The notes under the pieces: generated by a model
Databases searched by the model: none
Told to the model about the DNA's origin: nothing
What the model saw: the letters and a program-made list of their open reading frames with translations, nothing else
Shown: positions 1 through 21,531 of the stretch, one piece after another
How the letters are laid out: each line of letters opens with the position of its first letter
How positions within the stretch are numbered: position 1 is the stretch's first letter
Source: Desmodesmus armatus
Taxonomy: Eukaryota > Chlorophyta > Chlorophyceae > Sphaeropleales > Scenedesmaceae
Length of the DNA stretch: 64,000 nucleotides
Reading direction: 5' to 3'
NCBI GenBank assembly: GCA_007449985.2
Contig: VIIQ02000188.1
Location: 50,001-114,000, forward strand
Position numbers and translations under genes: made by a program

Positions 1-2008
1 GTTCATGTGAGGTTTGACCTACCTTGGCGAGTTGCCACTGCAGCAAAGCAGCCTGCAACAGCAGGCATGCTGTTGCAGCGCTTGCAGCATGTATATGTAC
101 ATCAGCATTGGTTGAGTTGACTGGCATTTGTTGACTGGGCTTGGTGGCCACAGTGGGGAAGTGGGGAGATTGTGCTCAGAAAAAGTTTTGGGAGGTGACT
201 TGCTGCAACCTGGATAGTTTGAAATCGTGGGCTGCCGGTGGCTGACTTGGCTGGTGGGCTGAGCTGTTGGATTCTATTTGGCTTGCAGGGTACTCTGCTG
301 TTGCCGCAGCTGCAGTTGGGCCAGCGGTAGCCTTGTCGTAGTGCAGTGACAGCAGCAGGCGGTCTCAGCAGCTCAAGTGTGGTGCATTGGCAGGAAGGGC
401 TTCCAATTGTGACAAATGTACATTACTTTGTGTGTAGTAATTCAGGCGCACTAGAAAGTACGAGCACAAGACGACGACAATTCTGGCCAGCGACACGTCT
501 GGCCAGCGCAAGCTCGTGTACAACTGTTCGAACACATCCAACTGCTTGTGAAGTGGCGCTTGAAGACGAGTTTACATCTATGAATCGTTCAAGGCTGATA
601 CAGCGTTTCGCGACCGGTATGTCTCTCGTCCAACGGGCTCCATGTCTGAAGCTCGCGCATGCTAAAACCTGGCAAATGGTAGTTCCGTATAGTACTCCAA
701 GTCCCTTTCGACAGCAGGTAAGGGGGCCAGGTAACCCAAGCAGTACAAGGCGGCGGACTGGAGTGGCGCCGACAGTCAGTGCAGCGTTCGAATCCTGTCA
801 GCGGTCAGTACTCCGTTGGGATGTGTGGGGGAAGTTCGCGTCCCTGTCCGCCACCGTTAGGTGGCAGGCAGGGACGTTCGCAGCCCCGTAAGCCTGAGGT
901 GGTAGGGTCACCTCCCTTCCGGGACCCACACTACACGGAGGATTGACCTTTTGCCAAAAGGTTCTGTCACCTATCCGCCATGCAGAAGCCCAGCACACCA
1001 GAAGCTGGTAGCAAAGCCATTCGGACCCGGTGATGTGAACAGAGCTCAACCCCATCCACACGGATGGATCTTCCCCCTTGCAACCCTTCGCCCTTCCCTC
1101 AACAAGGAAGCCCCCCCCCCCCCCCCCCGTGCCCCCTGCCCCTTGGGACTCATCCACATGGCACTTTGACCCATCTGCAGGCTATCTTGTTGTTGCCTGC
1201 CAGGCAACTCAAGTCTGCACTTGAGGCTCAAAGACTCCTTGCAGGCTGAGCCCTTATGCTGCTGACTCAGTAATGCGGCACTGACAGCAACCACTGTTGC
1301 TGCTCATGCACACTGTACTTGCGTGTATGGCTCTTTGTAGGTGCGTCCGCAGCTCTCCCAATATCCTTCCAAACATGCAGATGCAGTCCTTGAAGCCGGG
1401 GCACACGAGCGGGGGCCCACACCATCAAATTGTCCATCAGCAGCATACCACCGGTGCTGCCTGGGATTCTCAATGAAGTGCAATGCCAACTGGGTTGCTG
1501 CAACGGGCGCTGCAACTAGGGTTAGTCATGTTTACGGACTGCAGCAAAGGCAGCGCCCTGATGGCAGTACTGCCCTAGTACTGTATCCTCGAGCTGTGCT
1601 GGCTGGCATCCCACCACCAAGTCCCAACTCACATTGGTGGTGTAAGGTCCAACAAGCTTAGCAACCAGCAACATGTGAGAGGACCCGCAGTGTCAAGGCA
1701 AGCCAGACAGCAGTCTCGAAATCCATGGACATGGCATGAGCATGATTAATGGTCAACCTGGCCGATCACGACTGCTGAAACTGTGTGTTTGTAGAACACA
1801 TCTCGTGCGCTACCTTGAGTTATCTGAGGAATGGGGCATTTGCAGGGCGTTCAGTTCTGCTAACTGCTAACACCCAGTTGTGCACCGATCGCGCAGCAAA
1901 GTTGCTCAATTGTTGTTTTCACGTATCGAAACATCACTCACGTGATTTGACCCGGCTGTCAGTCTTTTCGTTCAACTCCAGCACCTCACTGCTGCAATCG
2001 TGAGGCAG
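1..2008. other. 5' flank without a supported gene
   Basis: I see no convincing gene in this stretch. It holds a C-run near 1108-1127 and an imperfect hairpin at about 838-873 (GTCCCTGTCCGCCACC, four-base loop, then its near complement). On the minus strand, 1304-1489 encodes an open stretch beginning ALHFIENPRQHRWYAADG that reads like protein and has an AG-type acceptor just upstream, but no partner exon was found. At about 299-340, ttgcag followed by an open segment LLLPQLQLGQR and a stop could be the last exon of an upstream plus-strand LRR gene. Both are weak suggestions. Confidence 0.5.
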
Positions 2009-10617
<8,609 letters not shown>

Positions 10618-12307
10618 ACTGCTGACACTGTAACAATCCCAAGGCCATAGAAGGGTTGGAGCAGGGGGTGATTATGCGGTCCAATCAGGGGCTCAGACAC
10701 GTACAAGGTGTTCTTTAGAAGTGGCATTTTGGTTTGGTGTATTTTTTGTGAAGCTTAGTATCATATCATAGTCTACTGCAGAGTCGGGCCTTGGAGCGTG
10801 CCGTAGGCCAACTGCTGACTGGGCTCTGTCTTGTACAGTAACTGGGACCCTAAGTGACTGGTGAAAAGGGTCAGTCAGGTGAACAGGTGACAATGTGGCA
10901 TCGATATACTGTTCATCAGGTTTCAGCTGCACAGCTACATTGCATGTATGAAGCAGGGAAACATATGCCGCCTCATGAGCTACCAAGACCGCATGGGCCC
11001 CAGCACCAGTGCCCGCTGCTGCTGCTGGTGCCGGCCACAGGACCCATACGGTTTCGCTCTTGCTCAAGGAGCTCGTCAGTTGGCTTATGTGAGGCTGTTT
11101 GCTTGGATGGGTGGTGGTGGTGGTGGTGAGAAGGGGGGGGGGGTGTCAGAGCAGTAGAGCAGAAGAGCAGCTACTGCAGATTACCGATAGACCGCATGCC
11201 AGGCAAGCGGGAGGAATATATTTCGAATTGAGCTGCTGCGAGTGAACCCCTAAGAGCCTGAGCGAGACAGCAGAACGCATGGGGGGCGATCCTGGCCCCG
11301 GCGAGCCGGACGGAGTGTGCCCAGGTGCCTGTGGACCCCATGCTACCCCGTAAACACCACCTCCCCGGCCTTGTCCGGTCGAGTGTCGGGCTTGCTGCTG
11401 GCCAATTTGAAGGGGCAAGCAACGCTCCGCATGGTGTCCCGGCCCCGCAGTGCCATGCTAGCTTCTGTCTGTTGCAGCGTAACCACAACAGTTCAGGCAC
11501 GCTGCCGCCCCTCCCTACAGCTGATGCTGCTTAGGGGTCACGAGTACAGAAGCCGTAATGATTGACACAAATGTGCTATGGTGGTCTAATTGTAATTGAG
11601 TAATTGTTGAGTAGCCTGCGGAATCCAGCTTTTCTGAGGCTTTAGTGGTGCATTGCTTGCGCTCGTCTGTTACTACCCCACCTAGGTTCTGGGTTCAGCG
11701 GCTGAATGAGCACGTGGGTATTACACGCTACGCGTGTAAGGATAGCTTGTTTATAATCTGCATATGGTTCTTTTTGAGACTGGCAGGACTGCTGTCACTG
11801 CTGGGACCAGAGGCGAGTCCCTGCATACAGGTAGGGGGGGTAATATTGGTGGAGTTGCTAACCAGTATAACTGCTCCCGGGTGCTCAACAGGTATCGGCC
11901 CAAAAGCGTTCATAGATGTTCTGAGGTTGGGTTGAACATCTCAAATCTCGGTTTGCAGGCCCTGCAAGTGCCTGTGCAGGACTCCTGGGAGTCCTGGGAG
12001 TCCCACCAAAATTGGACACACCCAATAATTACCCCCCTCACCTGTACATGGATGCATCCATGGATGCAGGGACTCGTCCAGCGATGGATATTCACATGGA
12101 TCGGTCCTGGCCGCGGATACAGCCCACATCCTTTGACTCACCACAGAGACAAGCTGACCCATGATGTGGCTGTGCACATAGCATTCAACACCTTCCTTCA
12201 ATCATGCACCCAGTGACACACTGCTGTAACATACAGTCAACCGGTCTGAGACTGTGTGTGTCCAGACTGTCGATGTTGCCACGCAATTGAGTCGAACCAC
12301 AACATGC
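10618..12307. other. Gene-poor region downstream of SerRS
   Basis: No gene supported. The first part is SerRS 3' UTR and flank. The sequence 11160-11560 is locally distinct and GC-rich, without open frames that resemble proteins. A GGT run near 11108-11129 and direct repeats of cctgggagt near 11985-12001 are simple sequence. Several open frames of 80-120 codons on both strands have no recognisable domains. Confidence 0.5.
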
Positions 12308-13264
12308 AAGGGTCTGTTGACTCCCCTAAGTCCCTGTCCCAACCCTTGGGGCGGGAGGGTAAATGGTGGGAGTTAGTGTTTCTGATTGCACAGCTGTGTT
12401 GTACGTGGTTTGAAGGGGCCAATGCAACATAGTGGAATTTTTAACTTCTGTTAACTCCCAACTTCCCTGGCTTAGGCGGGTTTCCCTTGAATTTTAACTC
12501 CCAACTCCCACCAAAATGACCCTCATCAGGGAGTTAGGGGGAGTTAGGGACCCAATCAAGGGAGTTAGCATTGGCATGTCGCAAGGGTTATTTCCCGCCG
12601 TTTTTTGGACGCAGGCTCCACCCACTACCGTCTGAACCAATGGCAACTGCCCACACAGCAAGGCACGCGGCGTAATCGCTGGTAGTGTTTGCACCCGCCC
12701 CCGCTGTTGTTGCTCCTATAGGTAATCGTAGCACATAGAAGGGCCTATAGGCTTGTATTCTGGCTGGTACTGATGTACTCTGCGGTCTGCTGCATGCCTA
12801 TACAATTGCCCATAGCGCCGGGACCCACGTGTTGACTTACAGCCCCTGGCTCACAGTGAACACCTTGCTGCCAAGCCCACCAGTTGCCACATACAACCTT
12901 GCATACAGCCCACGGCGGAGCCTGGGGACCCCTGGCCCTCACAGGTGCACCTCCTGTGTTCTGTGCAGCTAACTCCCCCAACTCCCTGGCTAACTCCCCT
13001 AACTCCCTGCGCATGCCTTGCCACTAACTGCCACTAACTCCCAACTTCCCTGGTTTAGGCGGGTTTCCCTTTTTAATTTAACTCCCAACTCCCATCAAAA
13101 TTCGCCCATTTATTTGAATATTTAGAAGTTAGTGGGAGTTAGTATACCCATAGCCCTGCGAGACTGATTACACCTTATCTGTCATTTTATATTCACTAAC
13201 TCCCACCATTTACCCCTCTGCCCCAAGGGTTGGGACAGGGAGTTAGGGGAGTCAACAGACCCTT
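12308..13264. mobile_element. Non-autonomous TIR transposon, 957 bp, 8-bp target duplication
   Basis: Terminal inverted repeats of 71 bp (12308-12378 and 13194-13264, about 67 matches) start AAGGGTCTGTTGACTCC. The element is bounded by a perfect 8-bp direct repeat CAACATGC (12300-12307 and 13265-13272). The interior is built of AACTCCC/GGGAGTT motifs and contains a roughly 60-bp direct repeat at about 12450-12515 and 13036-13102 (CCCAACTTCCCTGG..TTAGGCGGGTTTCCC). No transposase frame is present. An 8-bp duplication is the size made by hAT and P superfamily transposases; the family is inferred from that alone. Confidence 0.85.
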
Positions 13265-14125
13265 CAACATGCATGCTTCTCCAAAAGACGGCTTGCAAAT
13301 GACGTCATTCACAATGAACCTGGGATAGAGGGCACTCAGATTACTTCCTGTACTCAGGAAGAGTATTGCTTCAGCACACTGTGCTACGGTGACCGTTGTG
13401 ACGGCAGTTCCATGGCTCTCCACATCCAACATGCAGCAGACTCCTACACCTGGGGGAGCTACTGGGCCAACTGCTGAGGCACAGGGGGTGTCATCAGCAG
13501 CACCCTGAGGTTGCCGCCCAGCATCAGAGAGAGCGACTGCAGACCGAGCAAAGGGCCGGCTCAGCGGCTGGTATGATCTGATAGCCTGCACTCCCCGGGC
13601 GCAACTGATGCTGCGCCATCAGGCACCTGGATGAAGCCTGAAGCGCTAGCTTAGGCCTGTCCTGCGCTGGGTGCTGGGTCTGCATCCTGCTGCCGGTTTG
13701 CCACGTACATCAGCACACGGCCACCAATGGCCACCCATGCCACACCTGATGCTGATGTGAATTCCGAACTGGCAGCCCCCCAGGTAGTCCAGGGCCCCCC
13801 CTGTACAAGCAAGCATGCTGAATGGCAACACCCCCAACAAGTTGTTGCACTGCTGCTGCCGCTGTGACAGCCTGTCTGAGAGGCAGCTTTCAGTATGCTG
13901 CAGCACAGGCTTGCAAGTTGCAGCCCGGCAGGCTCTGAACTGACGCCGCTGCACAACCAGCATGTCGCAGGATAGCGTCAAGCCCTTTGGTGGTGAGGCT
14001 GCATAAGGTGTCCAGCCTGTAGTACGGTAGCGCGGAGTCATGCCTGGTCCATGCACTGCACCAACCACAAGTCGTGCCATACAATACATATATACACATG
14101 TAGGCTGCGCGGCATATCTTCTTCT

Positions 14126-14485
14126 TCAAACTCCTGACATCATGTCCACCATCTTGAACCCTCTGTGCACGGTGGTGAAGGCGTCCTTTGCTGCGTCTGC
14201 CACCACGTTGCCGACCGCATGCCCAGCCGCATGTCCCATGCGCGCCCCAGCATGCCGTGCACGCGCAAACCTCAGCTTGTCCAGCTGCTGCTTGCTGATG
14301 CCCTTCTGCTCTGCTGCTGCATAGTGCTGGGGCTTGAGGATGCCCCAATAGGGAGGCAGCCCCAACTCGCGGCGCAAGAGGTCATATGAAGCTGCCAAGG
14401 CCTGCCAGGCAGACGACCGGGTCGTCATCCTTGGCAAAGATGGAAAACTCTGCATCACCAAACATTGTTACATGGCCAAGGGCAT
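14126..14485 (-). CDS. Possible small basic protein, frame-shifted
   Basis: The minus strand carries a protein-like open frame ending at 14126, with segments ASYDLLRRELGLPPYWGILK, GISKQQLDKLRFARARH and a Gly/Ala-rich helix (GHAAGHAVGNVVADAAKDAF). A second frame just upstream begins ATG at about 14467 and reads MFGDAEFSIFAKDDDPVVC before closing. The two look like parts of one protein joined by a frameshift or a missed intron. No family recognised. It could also be a decayed gene copy. Confidence 0.35.
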
Positions 14486-15011
14486 GTCACCAAATACTAT
14501 TTGATGGCATCAGAAATTGTGCGCGTGGCGCGAAGGCCCTTCAGGCTCCACCCACTATGTTTGTGCTGCTGGTTTGTGTCCGCTTTCTTGCTGCGCAGAT
14601 TGGCTCACCATGTGCAGCCCTTGAAACAGCAGACGGGCTGTCTCCTGCTGGCGTGCTGGCACAGCAACCCATGTGCACCAACGTCTGTCACTGCTGTAGT
14701 TGTTAGACGAACGACTGAATGTTGTGCCACGGCGGTGTGCTCTGGACGAACCTCGCCAAATGTCGAGGTCGGTATGTAGGGCCTGGTTGGTTCGTTGGCG
14801 ATCAATAAAGTTACATTCTCGTGTGCTGCTTGCGTTTTTCAATCCTGCATCTCCGTCGTTCTGCGAGTTTTGTGTGTCGGTCGTGACGGCCGTTGTCGTG
14901 GACGTTCCGGTGACCTTCCAGCGTCACGCGGCGGATGCAACGGTCGAAGCGACACGAACCACCGCGCATCCTCTCACCTAGAAATCGCCAACCACCTCAG
15001 ACTTTTATGCA

Positions 15012-15380
15012 ATGCCACGGGTCGCTGGGAACATGGCGAGACTTCCAGCAGGCCTCCTGTCGGGCGGTGTGATGACGACGATGGAGCCGGCCCTGCCTGG
15101 AGGGATCAGGACATCTCAGCAGCATGTTCAAGAGGCATTGGATCCTGACTGCTGTGATGAGGCACCTGTATTGGGGCAGAGGTGTGGGAAACACACTGGC
15201 ATAGTTCACTGTAGGTGTGCATTGAAACCAATTAGTGGCAGAGAGGTCGGTGCCACATGGTATGCACTCACTGAGTGCCCTGTGGGCTGCTCCATGATTG
15301 CACACCGTGCATGCAACCGTTGGAGGGGTGTGTGCACTGCTCATCACATGAGCTGCAAACCATTGAATCGTCAGACATGA
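15012..15380 (+). CDS. Cysteine/histidine-rich open frame, unassigned
   Basis: An open frame of 122 codons has Cys/His spacing like a zinc-binding module: RCGKHTGIVHCRC, then TECPVGCSMIAHRACNRW and GVCTAHH. The minus strand of the same DNA is also open and Cys/His-rich (CAICHHGGAH, CTVCNHGAAH), so the coding strand is uncertain. The C..C/H pattern is loosely like the C-terminal zinc finger of piggyBac-type transposases, but no catalytic domain is seen nearby. It may be a transposon remnant or chance. Confidence 0.25.
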   Translation: MPRVAGNMARLPAGLLSGGVMTTMEPALPGGIRTSQQHVQEALDPDCCDEAPVLGQRCGKHTGIVHCRCALKPISGREVGATWYALTECPVGCSMIAHRACNRWRGVCTAHHMSCKPLNRQT

Positions 15381-16143
15381 CTTATGGGCCCCGCCATGGT
15401 GACATATTGCGCAAACATCTCGTGGGAAGATGTTCGAATCAAACATGATGTGTTTGGCGCTGCTTTATGCATAAAAGCGCCGTGAAGTGGCCGCTCTACA
15501 GGTCGATGTGACTATCTGCAGCTGCAGCTGGGCGCGGGTGTCATGAGGCTGATCCGACCCTGAGGAGTGGGGCTGCTCACCACAAGTCAGGTCTGTGTGG
15601 TGCAATGTACCAAGAGGTACATCATCCCGTAATTCACTGCATGTGGTGCAGCTCTTCTTGTGGATGTGGCCATGCATGCAGCGCTAGCGCTGCCAGGCTG
15701 CCAGGCTGCCAGGCCCCAGTGCGCACCAGGGGTGATGGCTGCCTATCCCTGAGGCAAGGCCTGCATATACCTCGAATTTCTCGGCATATTAACAGGTAGC
15801 CCGAGGCTCGAAGGGTGCCCTCAGTGGCTGTCACATGTGCGGACCCTTGATCACCAGCTGCAGCTGTTGGAATTTGAAAGCCATGCCGTTTGGAAGCCAC
15901 CAGTACCACACGAGCCTGCCTCGTAAGCATTCGTAGGTTGTTCAAAGTGTTTTTCTACACGAAACCCTCTCTGGAGTCCGCCTTGGCAGCGCAGGCAACT
16001 CATTGCTACAGTCTGCAGTGCTCGTATGCAGTGTCCGGCATGCAAATGTCCGCAGATAATATGTCATTCTTGGTGTTATGATAAGCGCCGTGCTGGGTGA
16101 TCGGCTGTGAGCATAGATAGGCAAAAGCAGCACAGCAGCAAAA

Positions 16144-19100
16144 ATGTCATCATGGTTCGGCAAGCTGGTCTCCGAGGAGGCTACAGCAAGGCGCTACGGG
16201 GTGCGTAACGTTCGTAGGGGCTCCTACGAGGCACTTTATCCAGATCATGTGCCTAACAACACGCTGCTTGAGCGTTGGTGTTGATCAGCAGATCACATGG
16301 CCAACGCTAGAGCCAGCTAACACGCAGCTGCAGCATCATGCAGCACCGATGGAGAACCTTCAGCACCATCTGCTTATCACTAGGCATTAGGCAGCTGTTG
16401 CCCTCACCGGCATGCCTCTTGCTTCAAGCTGGATGCACCAGCAGCACCTGTCTAGATATTGTGACATGCGCTTCCCCTAGCATACACTGCCTCGGTCTCT
16501 GTACAGGCTCCGCACAGACATTTACTGCCTCAGCAGAGCAGCGCAGCGCACCTCTCACCCCTGCTACCACAGCACATATCTGAGAACAAGTCGTGGATGG
16601 CGGTCTGACAGCCTTGTGTGTACCATTTGGTGTACCCCACTCCCTCCCCCTCTGCAGGTGCCTCGGGAGCAGCTGCAGCAGCAGGACGCAGGGGAGCAGA
16701 CCCCAGAGCAGCTGCGCACTGCAGGACATGCTCTCAAGTTGGAGCTGGAGAAGTGCAAGTAAGTCAGCGCCAACAGCAGCAGCGCGGCCGCAACAGTCAA
16801 CAGGACACACCACTTGCAGGATTGTCGGGCGCGCCACGCACCTGACATGCTCGTGATCACACACCAGGCCTGCAGGATGAATCCAGTAGTGAGCGGCAGC
16901 TGCCATGATGACAGCCTTATCCCTGCAAGTCATTTACACACATGTGCCAGCAACAGGAAGCAACGTACACTCACACCTCGGTTTGAGGAACCCCTCGGGA
17001 CCGCGAAAAAAGTTCCTTAAATCGCAATCTTCCTTAAACTGAACAGGGCCGTATTACAGCCTGGGGAGGGCCGCAGGCACTGCTGCTGGGTACTTTTATG
17101 ATAACAACACTCCCTACAGCCAGTCACTGGCCATATCTGCCAGGTAGGCACCAAAAACTGCCTTATTTTACCCTGTGCTGCCTTGTGACAGCTGATGACA
17201 GTGCCCTGGAGACTGCCAGCCAGCCTGGTGACCCTGCACACTATGCTGTTAGAGGGGTGGTGTGGGTTGGCTGACAGGAAGTGCACCCGCTGTGCTGCAT
17301 ACTCCTGGCCTCAGACACGCTGCTGACACGGTCAAGAGGACAATTGGGGTGCCATCTGCTGCTGCAGCTGCTCTCAGTTTAAGGAACTGCCCTTGCAGGG
17401 AAGGGTTTGAGGTTCCTTATGCCTTATATCGAATTCCCTAAACCGAGGCCGTTTTGCACTGAACCAAGACCGGGGAACAGCAAAAACTTCCTTAAACCAC
17501 CTGTCTTCCTTAAACCGACGTTCCTTAAACCGAGGTGTGAGTGTAGCAGCTGCCACTTAGTGCTAGGTGTTTGCATATGCCTTGTTTTTGCCTCTTGTGC
17601 TGATCACATGCGCTGATCTCATGCGCTGATCTCCTGTGCTGTCCTGCTGCGCTCCCCCCCCCCTTCTGTTGTCCTGCAGGAGCAACCTCACAAAGAGCCA
17701 GAAGGATGTGAAGTTGCTGGGAAGGAAACTGAAGGTGAGGCCTGCTGCCGGCACGGCTGCCGCTGCTGCACTGGACAAGCTGGTGCAACACACTCCCTGA
17801 CACCCGCTGCAGCGAGTTGTCAGCAGGAGAGGGTTGACACAGCTGTCCCTGCAACATCCGGCAAGGATATGGGCATGTCACACACGCTTGCTGCTGCATG
17901 CATCAATCACGCCTACCTACACTCTGCTTGCTAAGCTTTGTGCATTCACATCGGCTGCTGCTGATACATATGAAATCATGCTGCTTTCCTGCGCAGGAGC
18001 TACTTGAGCGTGAGAGGGCTCTCAAGGAGGACCTGACAGCCGCGAAGGGTGCTGCCAATGATGTGACGGCTGAGAGGAATGCACTGCGCGCAAAGCTGGA
18101 CCAGCAGCAGCAGGTGTGAATGAGGGTTCAGGGTATAGGGTTCCAGACGCGGGGCTTTGGCGTCGCTGATCAAACAGACGCGCGCTCAAGAGGCAATGGG
18201 AGGGGGGGGGGGTTGCTGTTGGACATGCTTGGTGCAATGCCGTCTCCTGCTTATGTGATGTGCTGGTTGGTTGACAGGGGTCAGCGACAGTCGGCGCCTG
18301 TGCTTGTCAGACATCTGCTGCAATGTTGTCTCTCTGTGCAGGACGCCTCCAACAAGGAGTCGTCCGAGTACGTCCAGTTGCTCGAGCAGGCTGCACAGCT
18401 GCAGGAGCTTCAGGCAACCAATAGCAGCCTCAGCAAGCAGCTGGACCACCTCACACAGCAACAGCTCACTCTCAGGTAGGTGTGGGGGGTTGTGCATGCG
18501 GGGGGGGGGGGTCGAGGGGGAGGTGGTGGGCCGGGGGGGGGGGGAACCCTGGGACTCACCTGGGACTCATCATTTGCACAATGGTTGTGCTGTGATAGGA
18601 CCAGTGATGGTCAGAACTCTGACTCCGCATTATGGAGCTGACACTGCACCTAAGACCAGCCCAACCCTAGTAGTAGCTCACCTCCTGGCTGACAGAAGCC
18701 CATCCAAGACCCTCTTCCTTTTGACACCCCCCCCCTCGTGCTTCTGGTACTGAAACGTGTGCTGTTGCTTGGTTTGTTGTCTTTATAAGCCGCAGGCAGA
18801 GCACTGAGGAGTTGACCGATCAGCTGGCCAACAAGGATGCTGCACTGGCAAGATGCATGCATATGTGCGTCTGGCAAGACCCTCTTCCTTTCAACACCCC
18901 GCCCCTCGTGCTTCTGGTACTGAACGTGTGCTGTTGCTTGGTTTGCTGTCTTTATAATCTGCAGGCAAGGCACTGAGGAGCTAACTGATCAGCTGGCAGA
19001 CAAGGAATCCGCCCTGGCAGCAGCACAACAGCAGCTGCAGGAGGCGCAGCAGCAGCTCAGCACAGCAGAAGCAGACCTGGCAGACAGCCAGCAGCAGCTG

Positions 19101-21500
19101 CTGCAGCAGCAGGAGCAGCAGGAGGCAGCAGTAGAGGCTGCAAAGCAAGTGCTGCAGCAGCAGCTGTCAGATGCGGAAGCAGCAGTGGCAGCAGCACAGC
19201 AGGAACTGACAGCAGCGCAGCAGCAGCAGAAGGAGACGCAGCAGCAGCTGGCCGATATTCAACGGCAGTTGCAAGAGACGCAGCAGCAGGTGCAGGAGAC
19301 ACAGCAGCAGCTGCAGCAGACGCAGCAGCAGCTGCAAGAAGCACAGCAGCAACTTGAGTCTGCACAGGCAGATGCTGCAGCTGCAAGCGAGCAGCAGCAG
19401 CAGGCACAGCAGCAGCTGGAGCAGGTACAGCAGCAGCTGCAGGAAGTGCAGCAGCAGCTGGCAGCTGCAAAGGTAGAGGTGGACAGTGCAGCTGCTGAGA
19501 GGGACCTGCTGCAGGCACAAGCCATGGAGCAGCAGCAAAAGCAGCAGGAGCAGGTGGGTAACTGTTACACAGGGCAGTGTGCAAACATACAGTGACCCCT
19601 CTATGGTCTCGACATACAGTGAGACATACAGTGAATGTTTTTGGAAGTGCACGAACTCACTAGTCGAAGTAGTGTAGTAACTCTTGAGGGTGCTGGGCCT
19701 GGGGGCTACAGGAGCAGAACGGCAGCCTTTGCACACTTCCTCTGGCTAAACCCTGTGTTGACCTTACTGGGTCACGGTGTGTGCCCACACCGCTCCCCAA
19801 GTTACCTAGAGACGCCAGCCTCTTATCATCCTTGCTGACATTTTTTGTCAATGTAATCTTGCTCTCACTGCTGCCACTGTTGCCGCTGCTGCCACTGCAC
19901 TGTTGCTGCCACTGCTGCCACTGCTGCCACTGCACTGTTGCTGCCACTGCTGCCACTGCTGCCACTGCTGCCACTGCACTGTTGCTGCCACTGCTGCCAC
20001 TGCTGCCACTGCACTGTTGCTGCCACTGCTGCCACTGCTGCCACTGCTGCCACTGCTGCCACTGCTGCCACTGCACTGTTGCTGCCACTGCTGCCACTGC
20101 TGCCACTGCACTGCTGCCACTGCACTGTTGCTGCCACTGCTGCCACTGCTGCCACTGCACTGTTGCTGCCACAGGATCACATGGTGTCCTCAGCAGCAGC
20201 ACATGCCCTGCAGCAGCTGCAGCAGCTGCATCAGGAGCTGCAGGCCTCCCAGCAGGGCCCCAGCACTGCCACCCCCTACCCCCCTGGCATGGACCCAGCC
20301 GCAATGCTGGCTGCAGCTGCTGCTGCTCTGCAAGCAGCCCTGCATGCCGACCCCACACAGCAGCAGCAGCAGCAGCAGCCCATTTTGGCAGTTGATGCCA
20401 TCTTTGCGATGTCGAACGGGCTGGCGGCGCAGCAGCAGCAGCTGCATGCAGCACGGCAGCAGACGGGGGAGCTTCAGGCGCAGCTGGCAGCAGCTGAGGA
20501 GCGGGCTACTGCTGCTGAGGTGTCCTTGCAGCAGCAGCAGCAGCAGCAGCAGGGTGGGGATGAGGGGTTGAGGGCTGCGCTACGAGCAGCAGACAAGCAG
20601 CGGTCGGAGGCACAGCAGCGGCTGATGGCTGGGGCACTACAGAACACGGAGACTGAAGCACTGCAGGTGCGGGGACAGGAGATTTCCCCCCCCCGGGGGG
20701 GGGTGCACTGTGTGATTGCTGAAGCATTGTGGATGCTGAAAGGGTGTGAGCATTGACAGTCAAGATACATGGTGTCCTCATGCAGCAGGGACACCCATAC
20801 AAGCATATGCTGTGTATGTTCACCTGCAATGCCCCCGAGTACATCCAGCGCCAGTTTCTGCCATCTTACTGAGTTGGGAGATTGTGTTGCTAGTGCAATG
20901 CTGTGTTTCGCTGTGCGCTTTGGCCACCATCCTGTGCCGCATGCCGGTCAGTGCATGTGTACATCACATGCACAGTCCCCACACACACCCACTCCTTCGT
21001 TGGTGCCCTGCATGTGCCTGTTGACACATGACTCAAATACGTAATGCAATGCCGCATGTTTTGATGGTCATTCTGTGTGCCTGTGTGTGGTGTTGTCTTC
21101 CCCAGGATGAGGCCGTCGTGCGTGCTGACCGCATTGGAGTGCATGTATGCATCCTATGCCTGGTCCCCACACACTCACTCCCTTGTTGCTGCCCTGCATG
21201 TGCCTGTGTGTTTTGTGCTTCAGGATGAGGCCGTTGTGCGTGCTGACCGCATTGGAGTGCTGGAGCAGCAACTGCTGGAGGCACAGCGACAGCACCAGGA
21301 GGCGGAGCAGAGGTACGCGTGTCAACAAGCAGCGTGCATGACCGGTTACACTAGGCACACCACACCAGTACAGGATACACAATGCCTCTTGCCTTGGTCA
21401 GCAGGGGTGTCCGCCTTGAGGGGCGCACCCACAGCACCACCCTGCTGATCTCCACCCCTGATAGTTTGGGCCGGAGGCACAGATGATCACGCCATGCCCC

Positions 21501-21531
<31 letters not shown>

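Larger units (their letters stand above)
13273..16143. other. Gene-poor region upstream of the coiled-coil gene
   Basis: No complete gene resolved. Two weak coding candidates are listed separately (14126-14485 minus, 15012-15380 plus). Minus-strand frames at 13651-14089 (for example VAWVAIGGRVLMYVANR) and 15634-15945 look partly protein-like but have no family match or partner exon that I can see. The last 100 bases are probably the 5' UTR and promoter of the gene that starts at 16144. Confidence 0.4.

Noticed and set aside
760..800. GTTCGAATCC resembling a tRNA T-loop
   Set aside because: Flanking bases do not form a T-stem and no other tRNA arms are present.
19660..20454. Trp/Gln-rich and Leu/Pro-rich frames on both strands
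   Set aside because: Created by the CTGCCACTG minisatellite, which lies between a clear donor and acceptor.
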